NCBI GenBank assembly: GCA_038239345.1
Contig: JBBSEX010000008.1
Coordinates: 62,001 to 126,000, forward strand
Length of the DNA stretch: 64,000 nucleotides
Direction: 5' to 3'
Source: JBBSEX01 sp038239345
GTDB taxonomy: Bacteria; Acidobacteriota; Terriglobia; Bryobacterales; Bryobacteraceae
The translations under genes were made by a program, and so were the position numbers. Under the pieces are notes generated by a model that saw only the letters and a program-made list of their open reading frames with translations, did no database searches and had not been told where the DNA came from. This document shows positions 51,079 through 59,866 of the stretch, one piece after another. Numbering within the stretch: the first letter of the stretch is position 1; each line of letters starts with the position of its first letter.

Positions 51079-52743
51079 TCAGCGGCTGATTGAAACCACT
51101 GGGGCGTTGCTCGCGACCCCATTGACGGTGATGATGACCGGATAATCGCCAGTGGCAAGACTGGGTATGGCTACGTTAACTTGCGCCAGTCCGATAGACC
51201 CTGGCGTAAGGCCGGCAAAACTCGGAATCACGAATTGTCCTCCGATTGTAACCCCGACCGGCAGTGTGGCCCGCGAAAGGATCGTGAGTGGCGCGGGCTG
51301 GCCCGATGCCACGGGATTGTCGACGGGTCCGATGCCAGTGAAGTATAGGGTCATGACGCTGCCGGCGGCCGCAGGGTTGGAGGGGCCGTTGATGGAATTA
51401 TCCTGATTGCGGGCAGCGGCTCGGGTAATGTTGCCGGTAAGGTAAGTGGGGATGCCGGGAGCGGCTTGCAGAATCGTAATCGTGGAAGCCGCACTGATAG
51501 TCCCGGAATTTGAAATCGTAAGCGTGGCGTTGCCGGCAGCGATTGTCGTCGGGATCTGCGCGTTGATCTGCCCCGGGCTTACGTAATAGAGGGGAATCGG
51601 CTGATTATTGAAGAGAACGGATACGGAACCGAGCATGGTCGGCAACGTCGTGGAGAAGGTCGCCGTCGTCGATGCCAGATTCGAACCGTAAATCTGAATA
51701 AAGGAACCAGGGGCGAAGCCTGGACCATAGCTGAATCCATTCACCGTCGCGTTAATTGTGGGCGGAACGGAAGGTCCGGCCACTTGGCGCTGGATAAACA
51801 CGCCATAACCCGTGGGCTGGTTGTCGGTGTTGATCGTGCTCAGAATAGTGTCGGTTGCGGTATCGATTACGTGCACAGCGCCGATGCCCTGATTCGCGAC
51901 AAATAATTTTGATCCATCGGGCGTAAACGACATCCCTTGCGGCGTGCCTTTGGCGAGCGTGATTGTCTTGACGATCGTATTGTCGATAGTGCGAAGGACG
52001 GCGATGGACGCAGCGAAGTTCGCGACATAAGCTTTAGTGCCATCGGGTGTCACCGCCACCGTGTTGATGATCGGGCTCACCTTGATGCTGCCAGTAACCG
52101 TGTCCGTCGCCACATTTATGACAAAGAGAATGCCCTGCCGGTTATCGGCGATGTAGGCGGTAGACCCGTCGGGGCTAAAGTCGAGTCCCAGCGGATCGAC
52201 CAAGGCAGCCGAAGCATTCGGAAGCTTAATATTCTTGGAAACGGTATTCGTGCTCGCGTCGATGACTGTAACAAACCCATCCACAAATCCGGCGGTCATC
52301 GTGACGTAGACTTTCGACCCATTCGGAGAAACGGCGATGCCGACAGGAACTCCGCTCACGGGCACGGTCGCCGTGACGGTATCGCTGGCGGTATCGATCA
52401 CGGAAACAGTCTTGTCTCCCCCATTATTCGTGACGTAGGCTGTGCGGCTATCGGGCGAGAAAGCAATCCAGTACGGATGGCTGCCAACCGCGATGGCCGT
52501 AAGCAGTTGACCATTCGACGGTGCCAGTGAAAGAACGGATCGGTTTGAGTAATCGCACGCATAGACTTTCTTGCCATTGGGCGAAACAGAGGCGTTGCCA
52601 CCGCCTACTTTAGCGACGACTTTCGATGAAGTAGTGTCGATGATAGCGAGGCCCGCACCGCCCACGAAAGCATTCTGCCCCGCCGCGAGACTGGAAAAGA
52701 GGACAACGATCGCGCTGATTACCGCTTTATTTCTGAGTGACAC
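51079..52743 (-). CDS. YVTN beta-propeller protein with TIGR03437 C-terminal domain
   Basis: 554 residues, GTG start with GGGAG at 6-nt spacing. A signal peptide (VISAIVVLFSSLAAGQ) precedes a seven-bladed YVTN/NHL-type propeller (residues ~25-325): repeats such as SPDSRTAYVTNNGGDKTVSV, SPNGSKVYVTMTAGFVDGFV and TPDGTKAYVANFAASIAVL. From ~335 comes the TIGR03437 module (GFSYGPGFAPGSFIQIYGSN, YYVSPGQINAQIPTTIAAGN, LYFTGIGPVDNP). It is exported and likely binds a ligand or another surface protein. Confidence 0.92.
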   Translation of the reverse strand: MSLRNKAVISAIVVLFSSLAAGQNAFVGGAGLAIIDTTSSKVVAKVGGGNASVSPNGKKVYACDYSNRSVLSLAPSNGQLLTAIAVGSHPYWIAFSPDSRTAYVTNNGGDKTVSVIDTASDTVTATVPVSGVPVGIAVSPNGSKVYVTMTAGFVDGFVTVIDASTNTVSKNIKLPNASAALVDPLGLDFSPDGSTAYIADNRQGILFVINVATDTVTGSIKVSPIINTVAVTPDGTKAYVANFAASIAVLRTIDNTIVKTITLAKGTPQGMSFTPDGSKLFVANQGIGAVHVIDTATDTILSTINTDNQPTGYGVFIQRQVAGPSVPPTINATVNGFSYGPGFAPGSFIQIYGSNLASTTATFSTTLPTMLGSVSVLFNNQPIPLYYVSPGQINAQIPTTIAAGNATLTISNSGTISAASTITILQAAPGIPTYLTGNITRAAARNQDNSINGPSNPAAAGSVMTLYFTGIGPVDNPVASGQPAPLTILSRATLPVGVTIGGQFVIPSFAGLTPGSIGLAQVNVAIPSLATGDYPVIITVNGVASNAPVVSISR

Positions 52744-52808
52744 GAAAAGCTCCCTGGAGAGCCTTCATTCTACCGTGGGTCGTGTCCCGCGTTTCGTTGT
52801 TTTCATAT

Positions 52809-52839
52809 AAAAAATGGCGCCCCCGTAAAAGGAGCGCCA
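52809..52839 (-). terminator. Rho-independent terminator downstream of the Oar-like receptor
   Basis: Minus-strand reading: arm TGGCGCTCC, 7-nt loop, arm GGGGCGCCA (9 pairs with one G-U), then six T. It sits 36-66 nt after the receptor stop and before the YVTN gene, ending the receptor transcript. Confidence 0.8.
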
Positions 52840-52874
52840 CAGCCTTCAAACAGCCGAAGGGGGGATGCCCGGTG

Positions 52875-55800
52875 TTAGAAGATCAACTTCAAGGTGACCT
52901 GGATCAGCCGCGCGTTGCTCGCGTACACTACGTCGGGACGGTTAAAGGTGGGGTCGCCCGGGGTGACGTAGTTTCGCACGCCCGGGGTGGTGTTCAGTAC
53001 CGCGGGATTCGCCACCTGGTTGATTAGGCCAGGGACGAATTGCGGATGGTTCAGAGCGTTCAGGAATTGCGCGGAGACCTGCAGGTGATACCGTTCGCTG
53101 AAGGAGAAGTTCTTGGCCAGGTTCAGGTCCACGTTATCAATGGGACGGCCGGGCAGCGTATTGCGTCCGGCGTTGGCGAAAGCTCCCAAGCCGGCGGTAA
53201 TGTATTGCGCGCTGGGATTCTTGGCGAGGTACCCCACGGTGGCCCCCTGGGAATTGTGAAGAGCGGTAACGCCACTGGAGCTACCGGTTACTCCACCCAG
53301 GTTGATGATGGTGCGGTCCGCCGCGCCGTCGCCATTTAGATTGGAATCGACAACGCTTTGCACGGTGACGAATTCAGGACTCTCATACGTGTAAATGGGC
53401 GATACGGACCAGTTGCCGATCAGGTTCTTGCGGAACCAGCCAGCGTTCCGGAACCAGGGGATGTCATAGATGGCGCTGATGGTCAGGCGATGGCGGCGGT
53501 CCAGCGCGGAACTGGCGCGTTCGGCCGAGAGATTCTGGAAATCCTGCGGACGCCGGGGAGTGAGCGACGTGGTATTGAAATCCGCGGTGCTGTCGTCTAT
53601 CAAATGGCTCCAGGTGTATGCAGTGACGAACTGGAGGTTTTTGGCGAAGCGGCGGTTCAGTTGCAGCGCGAGTCCATGGTATGTGGAATTTCCGATGGGG
53701 CTATCTTCGACGAACGCGCCATTGGTGAAGCCGGCGGCGGCGAAGCTGGGAATCAGATTCGATTCCTTCTGCAACTGGCCAAGGGTGAGTGGCAGGCTGT
53801 CCAAAGTGGACTGGCTGGGCGCTTGTAAATAGGTAGGCAGTGAGTGGCCTGGGGTTACGATGGCTCTCTTATTGATCCGGGATTGCACGTTGAGGTGGAC
53901 ACCGCGGGTGCCCAGATAGCGCGCTTCGAAAGTATAATCGTGCGCAAAAACGTGCTGGATGCCGAAGTTCCACTGAATGGAATACGGCAGCTTTTGGTCC
54001 GGAATATAGGCCGCAGTCCGGGCTCGCGCTTGGGCCGCTGTGAGTGCCGCGGCAGAAGAGCTGGGGCGAATTCCCCCGTTTGCCAGAAAATTGGGTACCA
54101 GGCTGCCGTCGGGCAGGGTGGCGCCGCTGACGTCGACGGTTGTGGTGAACTGCGGCGGCAAGGCAAGCGACCCGATGTTGTCATAGAGGACATCGTAGGC
54201 CATCCCGAATCCGGCGCGAATGGATGTGTTGCCACTGGTTCCAGGCGAGTATGCCAGGCCGACGCGAGGAGCGAAATTCTTCTTTTGCGGCTGAGGCTCG
54301 CCGAAGGTGATGAGCCCCGGCACACTCGAAATCGCGTTTAGCGTCTGCAGCCGTTCGGAATGGGGAACGGTCGTATATTCGTGGCGGATACCCAGGTTGA
54401 TGGTCAGATTGGGACGGACTCGCCAGGTGTCGTTGAAATGCGAATAGAACGCGATTTGGTCGCCGTAGAAGACGACGTTGCCGAGGCCACGCTGGGCTAC
54501 TTCGTCTGGTGTGAGGTCGAGTAGATAGTTTTCGAGCGAGGTGTAAGCGTAATCACCGCGAGACCGTTGCGTGAAAGAACTGGGGGCGATGTATTTGCGC
54601 CCATCCACGCCAAAGCGGAAGGTATGCTTACCCTTAACCCACGTCATGGTGTCGGTGAGCTGGTAGGTGTTCTGGACGGCATTCTGGGGTGCGCCTGGAT
54701 CAGGTCCGATATTCAGTGCGAGTTCGTCGATTTGAATATTGGGGAAAGCGTCAAGACCGGGGAATTTGAAACTGCCCGCCGGGACATCGAAAGCCGTACG
54801 CGAGTAGCCTGCGCGAAATTCGTTGGTCAAATTGGGCGAAAAATTATGGTACTCAGAGACGCTCAGGAGGTGGAAAGTGGAGGGGAGCGTCTGGTAGAAC
54901 TGGGGCAGGTTGGCAGCTACGTCGATGGCGGAAAACTTGTTATAGATGTAGCGCCCGCGCAGCTGATCCTTCTCCGAAATGTTGTAATCCATACTTGCCA
55001 CGGCGAAATATCCATTGGTGAAATTAGGCGAGGCAAGGGGCAGGATGCCGATGGGAACGGCAACTCCGTTTACAACGGGAAACTGGGTTTGATCGGCCAG
55101 GGCCACGGGCGCAGCGGTTGCATATTGCTTGAAGACGCCGAGGTTGGTTTGGTTGACGCCGGGAATCCGCGAGAGGGCGTCGTAGCCGGCGGCGGTGGGA
55201 GTGAGGGTGGGCGCGCCTTGGGTGGCGCTGGCTCCCACGGGATTGTATTCGACGTTTCCGAAGTAAAACAGCTTGTTCTTCAGGATGGGTCCACCAATGG
55301 TTGCGCCCAGGCGATTTAAGTCATAGCGGGGATTGCTGGTGAAACCCTGATTAGCTAATGCCTGGTCGACTGCATTCAGATTCCGATTCTGGAGGTAATC
55401 GTAGAGGCTGCCATGCACCGTGTTGGTACCGCTTTTCACGATGCTGTTGAATTGGCCGCCCGACGAATGTCCGAATTCAGCCGGCACCTGATTCTGCAGT
55501 AGGGTGAACTCGGCTACCGCATCGTTCGGGACGAAGATCAGCGGGCCGGTGACGTTTTTGGAATTATTATCCACGCCATCGATCGTGAAGTTGTTGTTGC
55601 GCGGGCGCTGACCGCCGACGGAAGGTCCAACCCCAGCCCCGATACCGCCATTGCTGGCAACGCCGGCGCTCAGGAGAGACAGATTCAGGACGCCGAGGCC
55701 GACACTAGCCGTAGGGAGATCGCGGGTCTGGCGGGAGTCGTAATTGGTGGCGATGGTAGCGGTGGTGGTGTCGATGGACGTTGGCGATTCGGCCACTTCC

Positions 55801-56153
55801 ACCGTCGTCGACACCGCGCCTAGTTGCAGTGTGAAATTCGCGGTGATGGTTTTGCCAACATCTACCGTGATATTGCGGAGAGCCGTGCTTCCAAATCCGG
55901 TGGCATTGGCGGTAAGCGTGTAAGTGCCGGCCGGCAGGTTTGAGAATCGATACTGCCCGGAATCGTTGGTGGTAGCCGCGGATTTCACTCCCGTGGCAGT
56001 GTTATGGGCCTCAATGGTGGTGTTTGGAATAGCGGCGCCGGAGGCGTCAATGACGGAGCCGACCAGATCGCCGCTAATGGATTGTGCAAATCCCCTGCCT
56101 GGAAAACTCCAAACGAGTGCCAGCAGGGAAAGCATGGAGAACAGTTGTTTCAT
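52875..56153 (-). CDS. Oar-like TonB-dependent receptor with carboxypeptidase-regulatory-like domain
   Basis: 1092 residues from the ATG at 56153 (AAAGGGG upstream). Signal peptide MLSLLALVWSFPGRGFAQ; residues ~25-105 form a CarboxypepD_reg-like beta sandwich (GSVIDASGAAIPNTTIEAHN, YRFSNLPAGTYTLTANATGF). The plug follows (NNFTIDGVDNNSKNVTG, GHSSGGQFNSIVKSGTNTVH), then a long barrel ending in an aromatic residue (LIQVTLKLIF). This type is expanded in Solibacter-like genomes and is thought to import oligosaccharides or peptides; no substrate-specific partner is nearby. A LytS/LytTR pair is divergent from it. Confidence 0.92.
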   Translation of the reverse strand: MKQLFSMLSLLALVWSFPGRGFAQSISGDLVGSVIDASGAAIPNTTIEAHNTATGVKSAATTNDSGQYRFSNLPAGTYTLTANATGFGSTALRNITVDVGKTITANFTLQLGAVSTTVEVAESPTSIDTTTATIATNYDSRQTRDLPTASVGLGVLNLSLLSAGVASNGGIGAGVGPSVGGQRPRNNNFTIDGVDNNSKNVTGPLIFVPNDAVAEFTLLQNQVPAEFGHSSGGQFNSIVKSGTNTVHGSLYDYLQNRNLNAVDQALANQGFTSNPRYDLNRLGATIGGPILKNKLFYFGNVEYNPVGASATQGAPTLTPTAAGYDALSRIPGVNQTNLGVFKQYATAAPVALADQTQFPVVNGVAVPIGILPLASPNFTNGYFAVASMDYNISEKDQLRGRYIYNKFSAIDVAANLPQFYQTLPSTFHLLSVSEYHNFSPNLTNEFRAGYSRTAFDVPAGSFKFPGLDAFPNIQIDELALNIGPDPGAPQNAVQNTYQLTDTMTWVKGKHTFRFGVDGRKYIAPSSFTQRSRGDYAYTSLENYLLDLTPDEVAQRGLGNVVFYGDQIAFYSHFNDTWRVRPNLTINLGIRHEYTTVPHSERLQTLNAISSVPGLITFGEPQPQKKNFAPRVGLAYSPGTSGNTSIRAGFGMAYDVLYDNIGSLALPPQFTTTVDVSGATLPDGSLVPNFLANGGIRPSSSAAALTAAQARARTAAYIPDQKLPYSIQWNFGIQHVFAHDYTFEARYLGTRGVHLNVQSRINKRAIVTPGHSLPTYLQAPSQSTLDSLPLTLGQLQKESNLIPSFAAAGFTNGAFVEDSPIGNSTYHGLALQLNRRFAKNLQFVTAYTWSHLIDDSTADFNTTSLTPRRPQDFQNLSAERASSALDRRHRLTISAIYDIPWFRNAGWFRKNLIGNWSVSPIYTYESPEFVTVQSVVDSNLNGDGAADRTIINLGGVTGSSSGVTALHNSQGATVGYLAKNPSAQYITAGLGAFANAGRNTLPGRPIDNVDLNLAKNFSFSERYHLQVSAQFLNALNHPQFVPGLINQVANPAVLNTTPGVRNYVTPGDPTFNRPDVVYASNARLIQVTLKLIF

Positions 56154-56240
56154 AGAAACCCCTTTCAGGCGAGGGTAGGCCGTAAATGCCAGTGCGCACA
56201 ATGCGATTGGGGTGAGACGGCGCTCCGCTGGGGTGAGGTT

Positions 56241-56272
56241 GTAGTCTGTAGGGCGTAGTTCGTAGGTCGTGA
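56241..56272. repeat. Four-copy 7-bp GTAGNNN array in the receptor/LytS intergenic region
   Basis: GTAG occurs at 56241, 56248, 56255 and 56262, exactly every 7 bp, followed by a degenerate GTGA at 56269. It lies within the ~317-bp divergent region between the Oar-like receptor (start 56153) and the sensor kinase (start 56471), upstream of both. It may be a binding site for the neighbouring LytTR regulator (inference) or a simple-sequence expansion. The rest of the region shows no gene. Confidence 0.45.
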
Positions 56273-56470
56273 CTACGCTAAACCCCGCCAGTCCGCGAAT
56301 ATATTATTCCGGCTGCTTAGGGGCGAACCGGCACTGGGCAGGGGTGAAGCGGTAATTCCTGATGGCGAAGGTGAAACCAACGGTCCAGCTTGCTTCTGGC
56401 GCGTTTTCTTTCCCGCCCAAACGGCGTATAAGAGTAGAGACGGCCGAGTCTTAAAATCCGTAATTATTGT

Positions 56471-57580
56471 ATGCATAGCCGCTTCAGGCAAGCCCTGCTC
56501 ATCGTTGGATTGTGGACCGTGTTCGGGTTGTACTCGGCCGTGGAAACGCATTTCCGATCGTCCTTTGCCCCCAACCCGTGGACCTGGCGAAGTGCCTTGA
56601 TCTCCGAATTGACGTATGCTTACGGCTGCGCCGCCCTGACGCCCCTGGTGCTGTGGTTTGCGAGGCGATTTCCTCTGGAAAGGAAGCCGTACTGGCGGAG
56701 TATTCTGACCCACATCGGCGGGATGCTGCTCTTTGGAACATTGGCCAAACTCTCCTGGGACATCGTGGGCGGGATGAACAACTATACCCGGGGTCAGTTT
56801 TCATTCATAAAGATGGTTCGCTCAATCGATTACGGGATGGATATGGGCGTACTTCTGTATTGGGTGATCGTGTTTATGAGCTATGCGGCGGCGTATTACA
56901 AACGTTATGAGGATAGTCTGGTGAACTCGGCGAAGTTGGAGACGCAACTGGTGCAGGCGCAATTGCACGCGCTGAAGATGCAACTACATCCGCACTTCCT
57001 GTTCAACGCACTGCATACCATCTCATCGCTGGTGCATGAGGATCCGGAGGCGGCCGAACAGACGATCGCACGGCTCAGCGACTTACTGCGGCTCTCTTTA
57101 GATAAATCTTCTTTGCTGGAAGTGAAACTTGCGGAAGAACTGCATTTCCTGGACCTGTATCTGGAGATTGAGCGCACGCGATTTGAGGAGCGGCTAAAAG
57201 TGAGCTTTCAGATCGCGCCCGAAGCGGAAGCGGCAATTGTGCCGACGCTGATTCTGCAGCCGCTAGTGGAAAACTCGGTCCGGCACGGGATTGCGAACAG
57301 AATCTCCGGCGGGCATATCACGGTGACGGCGGCGCGTCAGAAAGACATGCTGCTGCTAAAGGTTACGGATAACGGATCCGGTTTACCGCCGGGCCGGGTA
57401 GGAACCACCAAAGAGGGCGTGGGTTTGGCCACCACCAGAGCGCGTTTGGAACGTCTATACGGCAGCGCATACAATCTGGTGCTCTGTAATCTGCCGGAGG
57501 GAGGCGTGGAAGTGAGAATCCTGATGCCATTCGCGACTCAGTCGCGGGAAGAGGAGATTCTGGTGAATGGAACGCGTTAG
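56471..57580 (+). CDS. LytS-type sensor histidine kinase
   Basis: 369 residues. About four hydrophobic helices in the first 150 residues (LLIVGLWTVFGLYSAVE, ALTPLVLWFARRF, HIGGMLLFGTLAKL, LLYWVIVFMSYAAAYY). The acceptor His is in LHPHFLFNALHTISSLVHED, and ATP-binding motifs are LILQPLVENSVRHG, VTDNGSGLPPG and GVGLATTRARLERLYG. It is related to the kinase at 13328-14401 but not a copy. The regulator gene overlaps its end by 14 bp. It is divergent from the Oar-like receptor, its likely regulon member. Confidence 0.93.
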   Translation: MHSRFRQALLIVGLWTVFGLYSAVETHFRSSFAPNPWTWRSALISELTYAYGCAALTPLVLWFARRFPLERKPYWRSILTHIGGMLLFGTLAKLSWDIVGGMNNYTRGQFSFIKMVRSIDYGMDMGVLLYWVIVFMSYAAAYYKRYEDSLVNSAKLETQLVQAQLHALKMQLHPHFLFNALHTISSLVHEDPEAAEQTIARLSDLLRLSLDKSSLLEVKLAEELHFLDLYLEIERTRFEERLKVSFQIAPEAEAAIVPTLILQPLVENSVRHGIANRISGGHITVTAARQKDMLLLKVTDNGSGLPPGRVGTTKEGVGLATTRARLERLYGSAYNLVLCNLPEGGVEVRILMPFATQSREEEILVNGTR

Positions 57581-58337
57581 CGCTCTGATTGTGGACGATG
57601 AGCGGCTTGCAAGAAAGCGAATCCGGCGGTTTCTGTGCGCCGAACCGGGGATGGAAGTCATCGCGGAATGCGAAAACGGGCCGCAAGCCGCCGCCTTTCT
57701 TCAGGAGCGCCGGCCGGACATTCTATTCCTGGATATCCAGATGCCGGGGCTGGACGGGTTTGGAGTGGTGCAATCCTTAAACTCCGGCGTGCGGCCGATG
57801 ATCATCTTCGTAACCGCGTTTGACGATTACGCCGTGCGGGCTTTTGAGGTTCACGCCTTCGATTATCTGTTGAAGCCGTTCGACAGGAAGCGTTTTCAGG
57901 AGACGCTGCAACGGGCTAAGTCGCAGTTGGAGCGGCTTCGCGGAGGCGATATGGGCGAACGGCTGGCCGCGCTGATGGAAAACTTGAGGGAACCCAAGCG
58001 GGCAGTGGACCGGATCGCGATCCGCAGCGGGGGGCACGTATTTTTCGTGAGAACCCGCGACATCGATTGGATTGAGGCCGCCGATAATTACGTCTGCCTG
58101 CACTGCGGCCCGGATACGCACATCCTGCGGGAGACGATGAATGCGCTCGAAACCCGGCTCGACGGTGACACCTTTCTGAGGGTGCACCGTTCTACGATAG
58201 TGAATGTGGATCGCATCAAGGAATTGCAACCGTGGTTTCGGGGCGATTACCGGATCCTGTTGCAAAACGGGATGGAGTTGACAATGAGCCGGAGCTATCG
58301 GGATCGTCTGCAGAATACTTTGTTGAAGGTGAAGTGA
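57567..58337 (+). CDS. LytTR-family response regulator
   Basis: 256 residues. Receiver: LIVDDERLAR, phospho-acceptor in ILFLDIQMPGLDGFGVVQS, FVTAFDDYAVRAFEVHAFDY and LKPFDRKRF. LytTR DNA-binding domain from ~145: VFFVRTRDIDWIEAADNYVC, TFLRVHRSTIVNVDRIKEL. It overlaps the kinase by 14 bp and ends 8 nt from the stop of the converging hipA gene. Same architecture as the regulator at 12555-13331. Confidence 0.94.
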   Translation: MERVSALIVDDERLARKRIRRFLCAEPGMEVIAECENGPQAAAFLQERRPDILFLDIQMPGLDGFGVVQSLNSGVRPMIIFVTAFDDYAVRAFEVHAFDYLLKPFDRKRFQETLQRAKSQLERLRGGDMGERLAALMENLREPKRAVDRIAIRSGGHVFFVRTRDIDWIEAADNYVCLHCGPDTHILRETMNALETRLDGDTFLRVHRSTIVNVDRIKELQPWFRGDYRILLQNGMELTMSRSYRDRLQNTLLKVK

Positions 58338-58344
58338 CGGGCGA

Positions 58345-59559
58345 TTACTGGATCAGACTTTGCGTGCCAATGGTCCACTCGTGCAACATCCGGCCCGCGA
58401 TCTCACGGAATTCCGGGCGATCTTGAGCGTAGGTTCGCACGTCATGCGAGATCTCGGTTACCGCATCTACGATCCTTCCGAGGATCGTTGTTACTTCTCT
58501 GTGGGTACCCAGCGACTTAGCTTCGGCGAACGCTATTAGCTCATTCCGGGCTGGCCAGCGGTTCGTGCCGTTTAGTGTGAGCGCCATTCTGTCTTTGGGC
58601 AGGTAGGCGGTGGTCGTCACCAAGTCATAGGCCGGGGCGAGGTGCGCTTCGCCCTGGATCTCCTCATAGATCAGCCCAAAGTTCTTTAAATGGGCGTCGC
58701 CGTTGCGGATTGCACAGTTCAGGGCTATGAGGGCGAAGAGTTGAAGGCTTTCAGAGACCACCGTCGCCGACTTCGCAAAGTCCTGGAACCGGCGCATCAC
58801 TTGCGTCTCATAGCTGCCGCGGTACTTTTCATCGGTGCGGCGGGCATTGAGAACACATAGGTCTTCAAAGCCGCGATATGTTCCGTCGGAGCGCAGATCA
58901 AAGCGTTCGACAACTAAAGCACTGCCGTCTTCTGTCAGGTGATGAGTGGGAACGGTAAGGCCGCACTTCTCCGCGGCTTTCAAACAGAAAAACTCATTGG
59001 CCGCCAGTTGCGGAAATTCCCTGGAATCCCAGAGCTTGACGATATGGGTGGCCCCGCGAAAGGCACGCTGTCTCTCGCCCACGGGGGAGAAGTTCTCCTG
59101 ATCGCGGATGAGGAACTTCGGTTGCACTCCGCTGATACCGGAATAGGACGCAAAGCGTTCAAGCAGATAGCGGTAGAATTCACCGCCGCTTCGGTTGGCC
59201 AGGATTTCATCGACGGACTGAAAAGGCACGTCTTCATTGAGCTGCTGGTCGACACCCGTGTATCGCAAGCGTCCCAATTGGGAGCGCCCCACAATGGTAA
59301 GCAGGTCGATGTCATCGAAGGTGCCGGTGGCTTTTGCAAAGGCCAGGCGAAGGCGTTCACGAAGCGCACCCTCGGGAAGGTTCATTTCAAATATCGGCGC
59401 CACTCCGGCTGAAATGTTCCAGGAGGCAGTGCGCATTGGCATGGTCAATGAGATTTCCCGTGCGCGGTTAACACCCCGATCGTAGGAGAACGTGGAGCCG
59501 CGCGCCGCATAGCGATCCAGGGTGCCGGCGGCGTAGCCATCGGTCCAAACCTGGATCAT
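58345..59559 (-). CDS. hipA: HipA-family Ser/Thr kinase toxin
   Basis: A 404-residue HipA protein. HipA_N lies at 1-110; the kinase-like HipA_C follows. The P-loop-like SGISGVQPKFLI (residues ~140-151) parallels E. coli HipA's autophosphorylation loop. LVVERFDLRSDGTYRGFEDL, the catalytic RNGDAHLKNFGLIY (~285-298) and the metal-binding Asp in LAPAYDLVTT are intact. By analogy it phosphorylates a host protein, such as GltX in E. coli, to slow growth. It overlaps hipB by 4 nt (ATGA). Confidence 0.93.
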   Translation of the reverse strand: MIQVWTDGYAAGTLDRYAARGSTFSYDRGVNRAREISLTMPMRTASWNISAGVAPIFEMNLPEGALRERLRLAFAKATGTFDDIDLLTIVGRSQLGRLRYTGVDQQLNEDVPFQSVDEILANRSGGEFYRYLLERFASYSGISGVQPKFLIRDQENFSPVGERQRAFRGATHIVKLWDSREFPQLAANEFFCLKAAEKCGLTVPTHHLTEDGSALVVERFDLRSDGTYRGFEDLCVLNARRTDEKYRGSYETQVMRRFQDFAKSATVVSESLQLFALIALNCAIRNGDAHLKNFGLIYEEIQGEAHLAPAYDLVTTTAYLPKDRMALTLNGTNRWPARNELIAFAEAKSLGTHREVTTILGRIVDAVTEISHDVRTYAQDRPEFREIAGRMLHEWTIGTQSLIQ

Positions 59560-59810
59560 TGGCCATCCTCTTTCAGAAGTTCGTCCAGAGTTGGTCTCTG
59601 CATCGTAGCCGGTCGTAGGCTTAGTTCCAGGCCGACCGAGGCCAGGATGCGGATCAGTCTGGAGACTCCGACGTCGTGGGCGCGCCCGTTTTCCAAGGCG
59701 TCGATGGTTGCCCGGCTGATTCCGGATAGTGAGGCGAGGTCGGCCTGGCGGAGTCCACGTTGTTTTCGGGAGGCTGCGATTTGATCGCCAATAGAAGAAA
59801 GGTTCTCCAT
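59556..59810 (-). CDS. hipB: HipB-like XRE antitoxin
   Basis: 84 residues from the ATG at 59810 (an upstream in-frame ATG at 59828 is possible but lies inside the operator). A Cro/CI helix-turn-helix covers ~5-60: IGDQIAASRKQRGLRQADLA, SLSGISRATIDALENGRAHD. The short C-terminal tail (PTLDELLKEDGQ) may contact the toxin. It neutralises HipA and represses its own operon through the two palindromes just upstream. Confidence 0.93.
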   Translation of the reverse strand: MENLSSIGDQIAASRKQRGLRQADLASLSGISRATIDALENGRAHDVGVSRLIRILASVGLELSLRPATMQRPTLDELLKEDGQ

Positions 59811-59826
59811 GCCTAATATTTTAGGC
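59811..59826. promoter_or_regulatory. HipB operator 1 (GCCTAA-N4-TTAGGC)
   Basis: A palindrome with 6-bp arms GCCTAA/TTAGGC around TATT. It lies immediately before the hipB ATG at 59810 and covers the -10 box, so bound HipB would block transcription. Confidence 0.75.
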
Positions 59827-59847
59827 ATGAGACTCGTATTTTGGCAA
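59818..59847 (-). promoter_or_regulatory. hipBA promoter candidate
   Basis: Minus-strand -35 TTGCCA (59842-59847), 18-bp spacer, -10 TAAAAT (59818-59823), the latter inside operator 1. The predicted transcription start near 59811 is directly at the ATG of hipB, so the message may be leaderless. Confidence 0.5.
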
Positions 59848-59850
59848 GAA

Positions 59851-59866
59851 GCCTAAAATATTAGGC
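59851..59866. promoter_or_regulatory. HipB operator 2 (GCCTAA-N4-TTAGGC)
   Basis: A second copy with the same 6-bp arms around AATA; the complete 16 bp is the exact reverse complement of operator 1. Centre-to-centre distance is 40 bp, about four helical turns. It abuts the CCA end of the tRNA gene with no gap. Confidence 0.75.

Noticed and set aside
54567..55319. 250-codon plus-strand ORF within the Oar-like receptor
   Set aside because: It is antisense to a receptor with clear plug and barrel sequence; glycine/valine-rich composition is typical of shadow frames.
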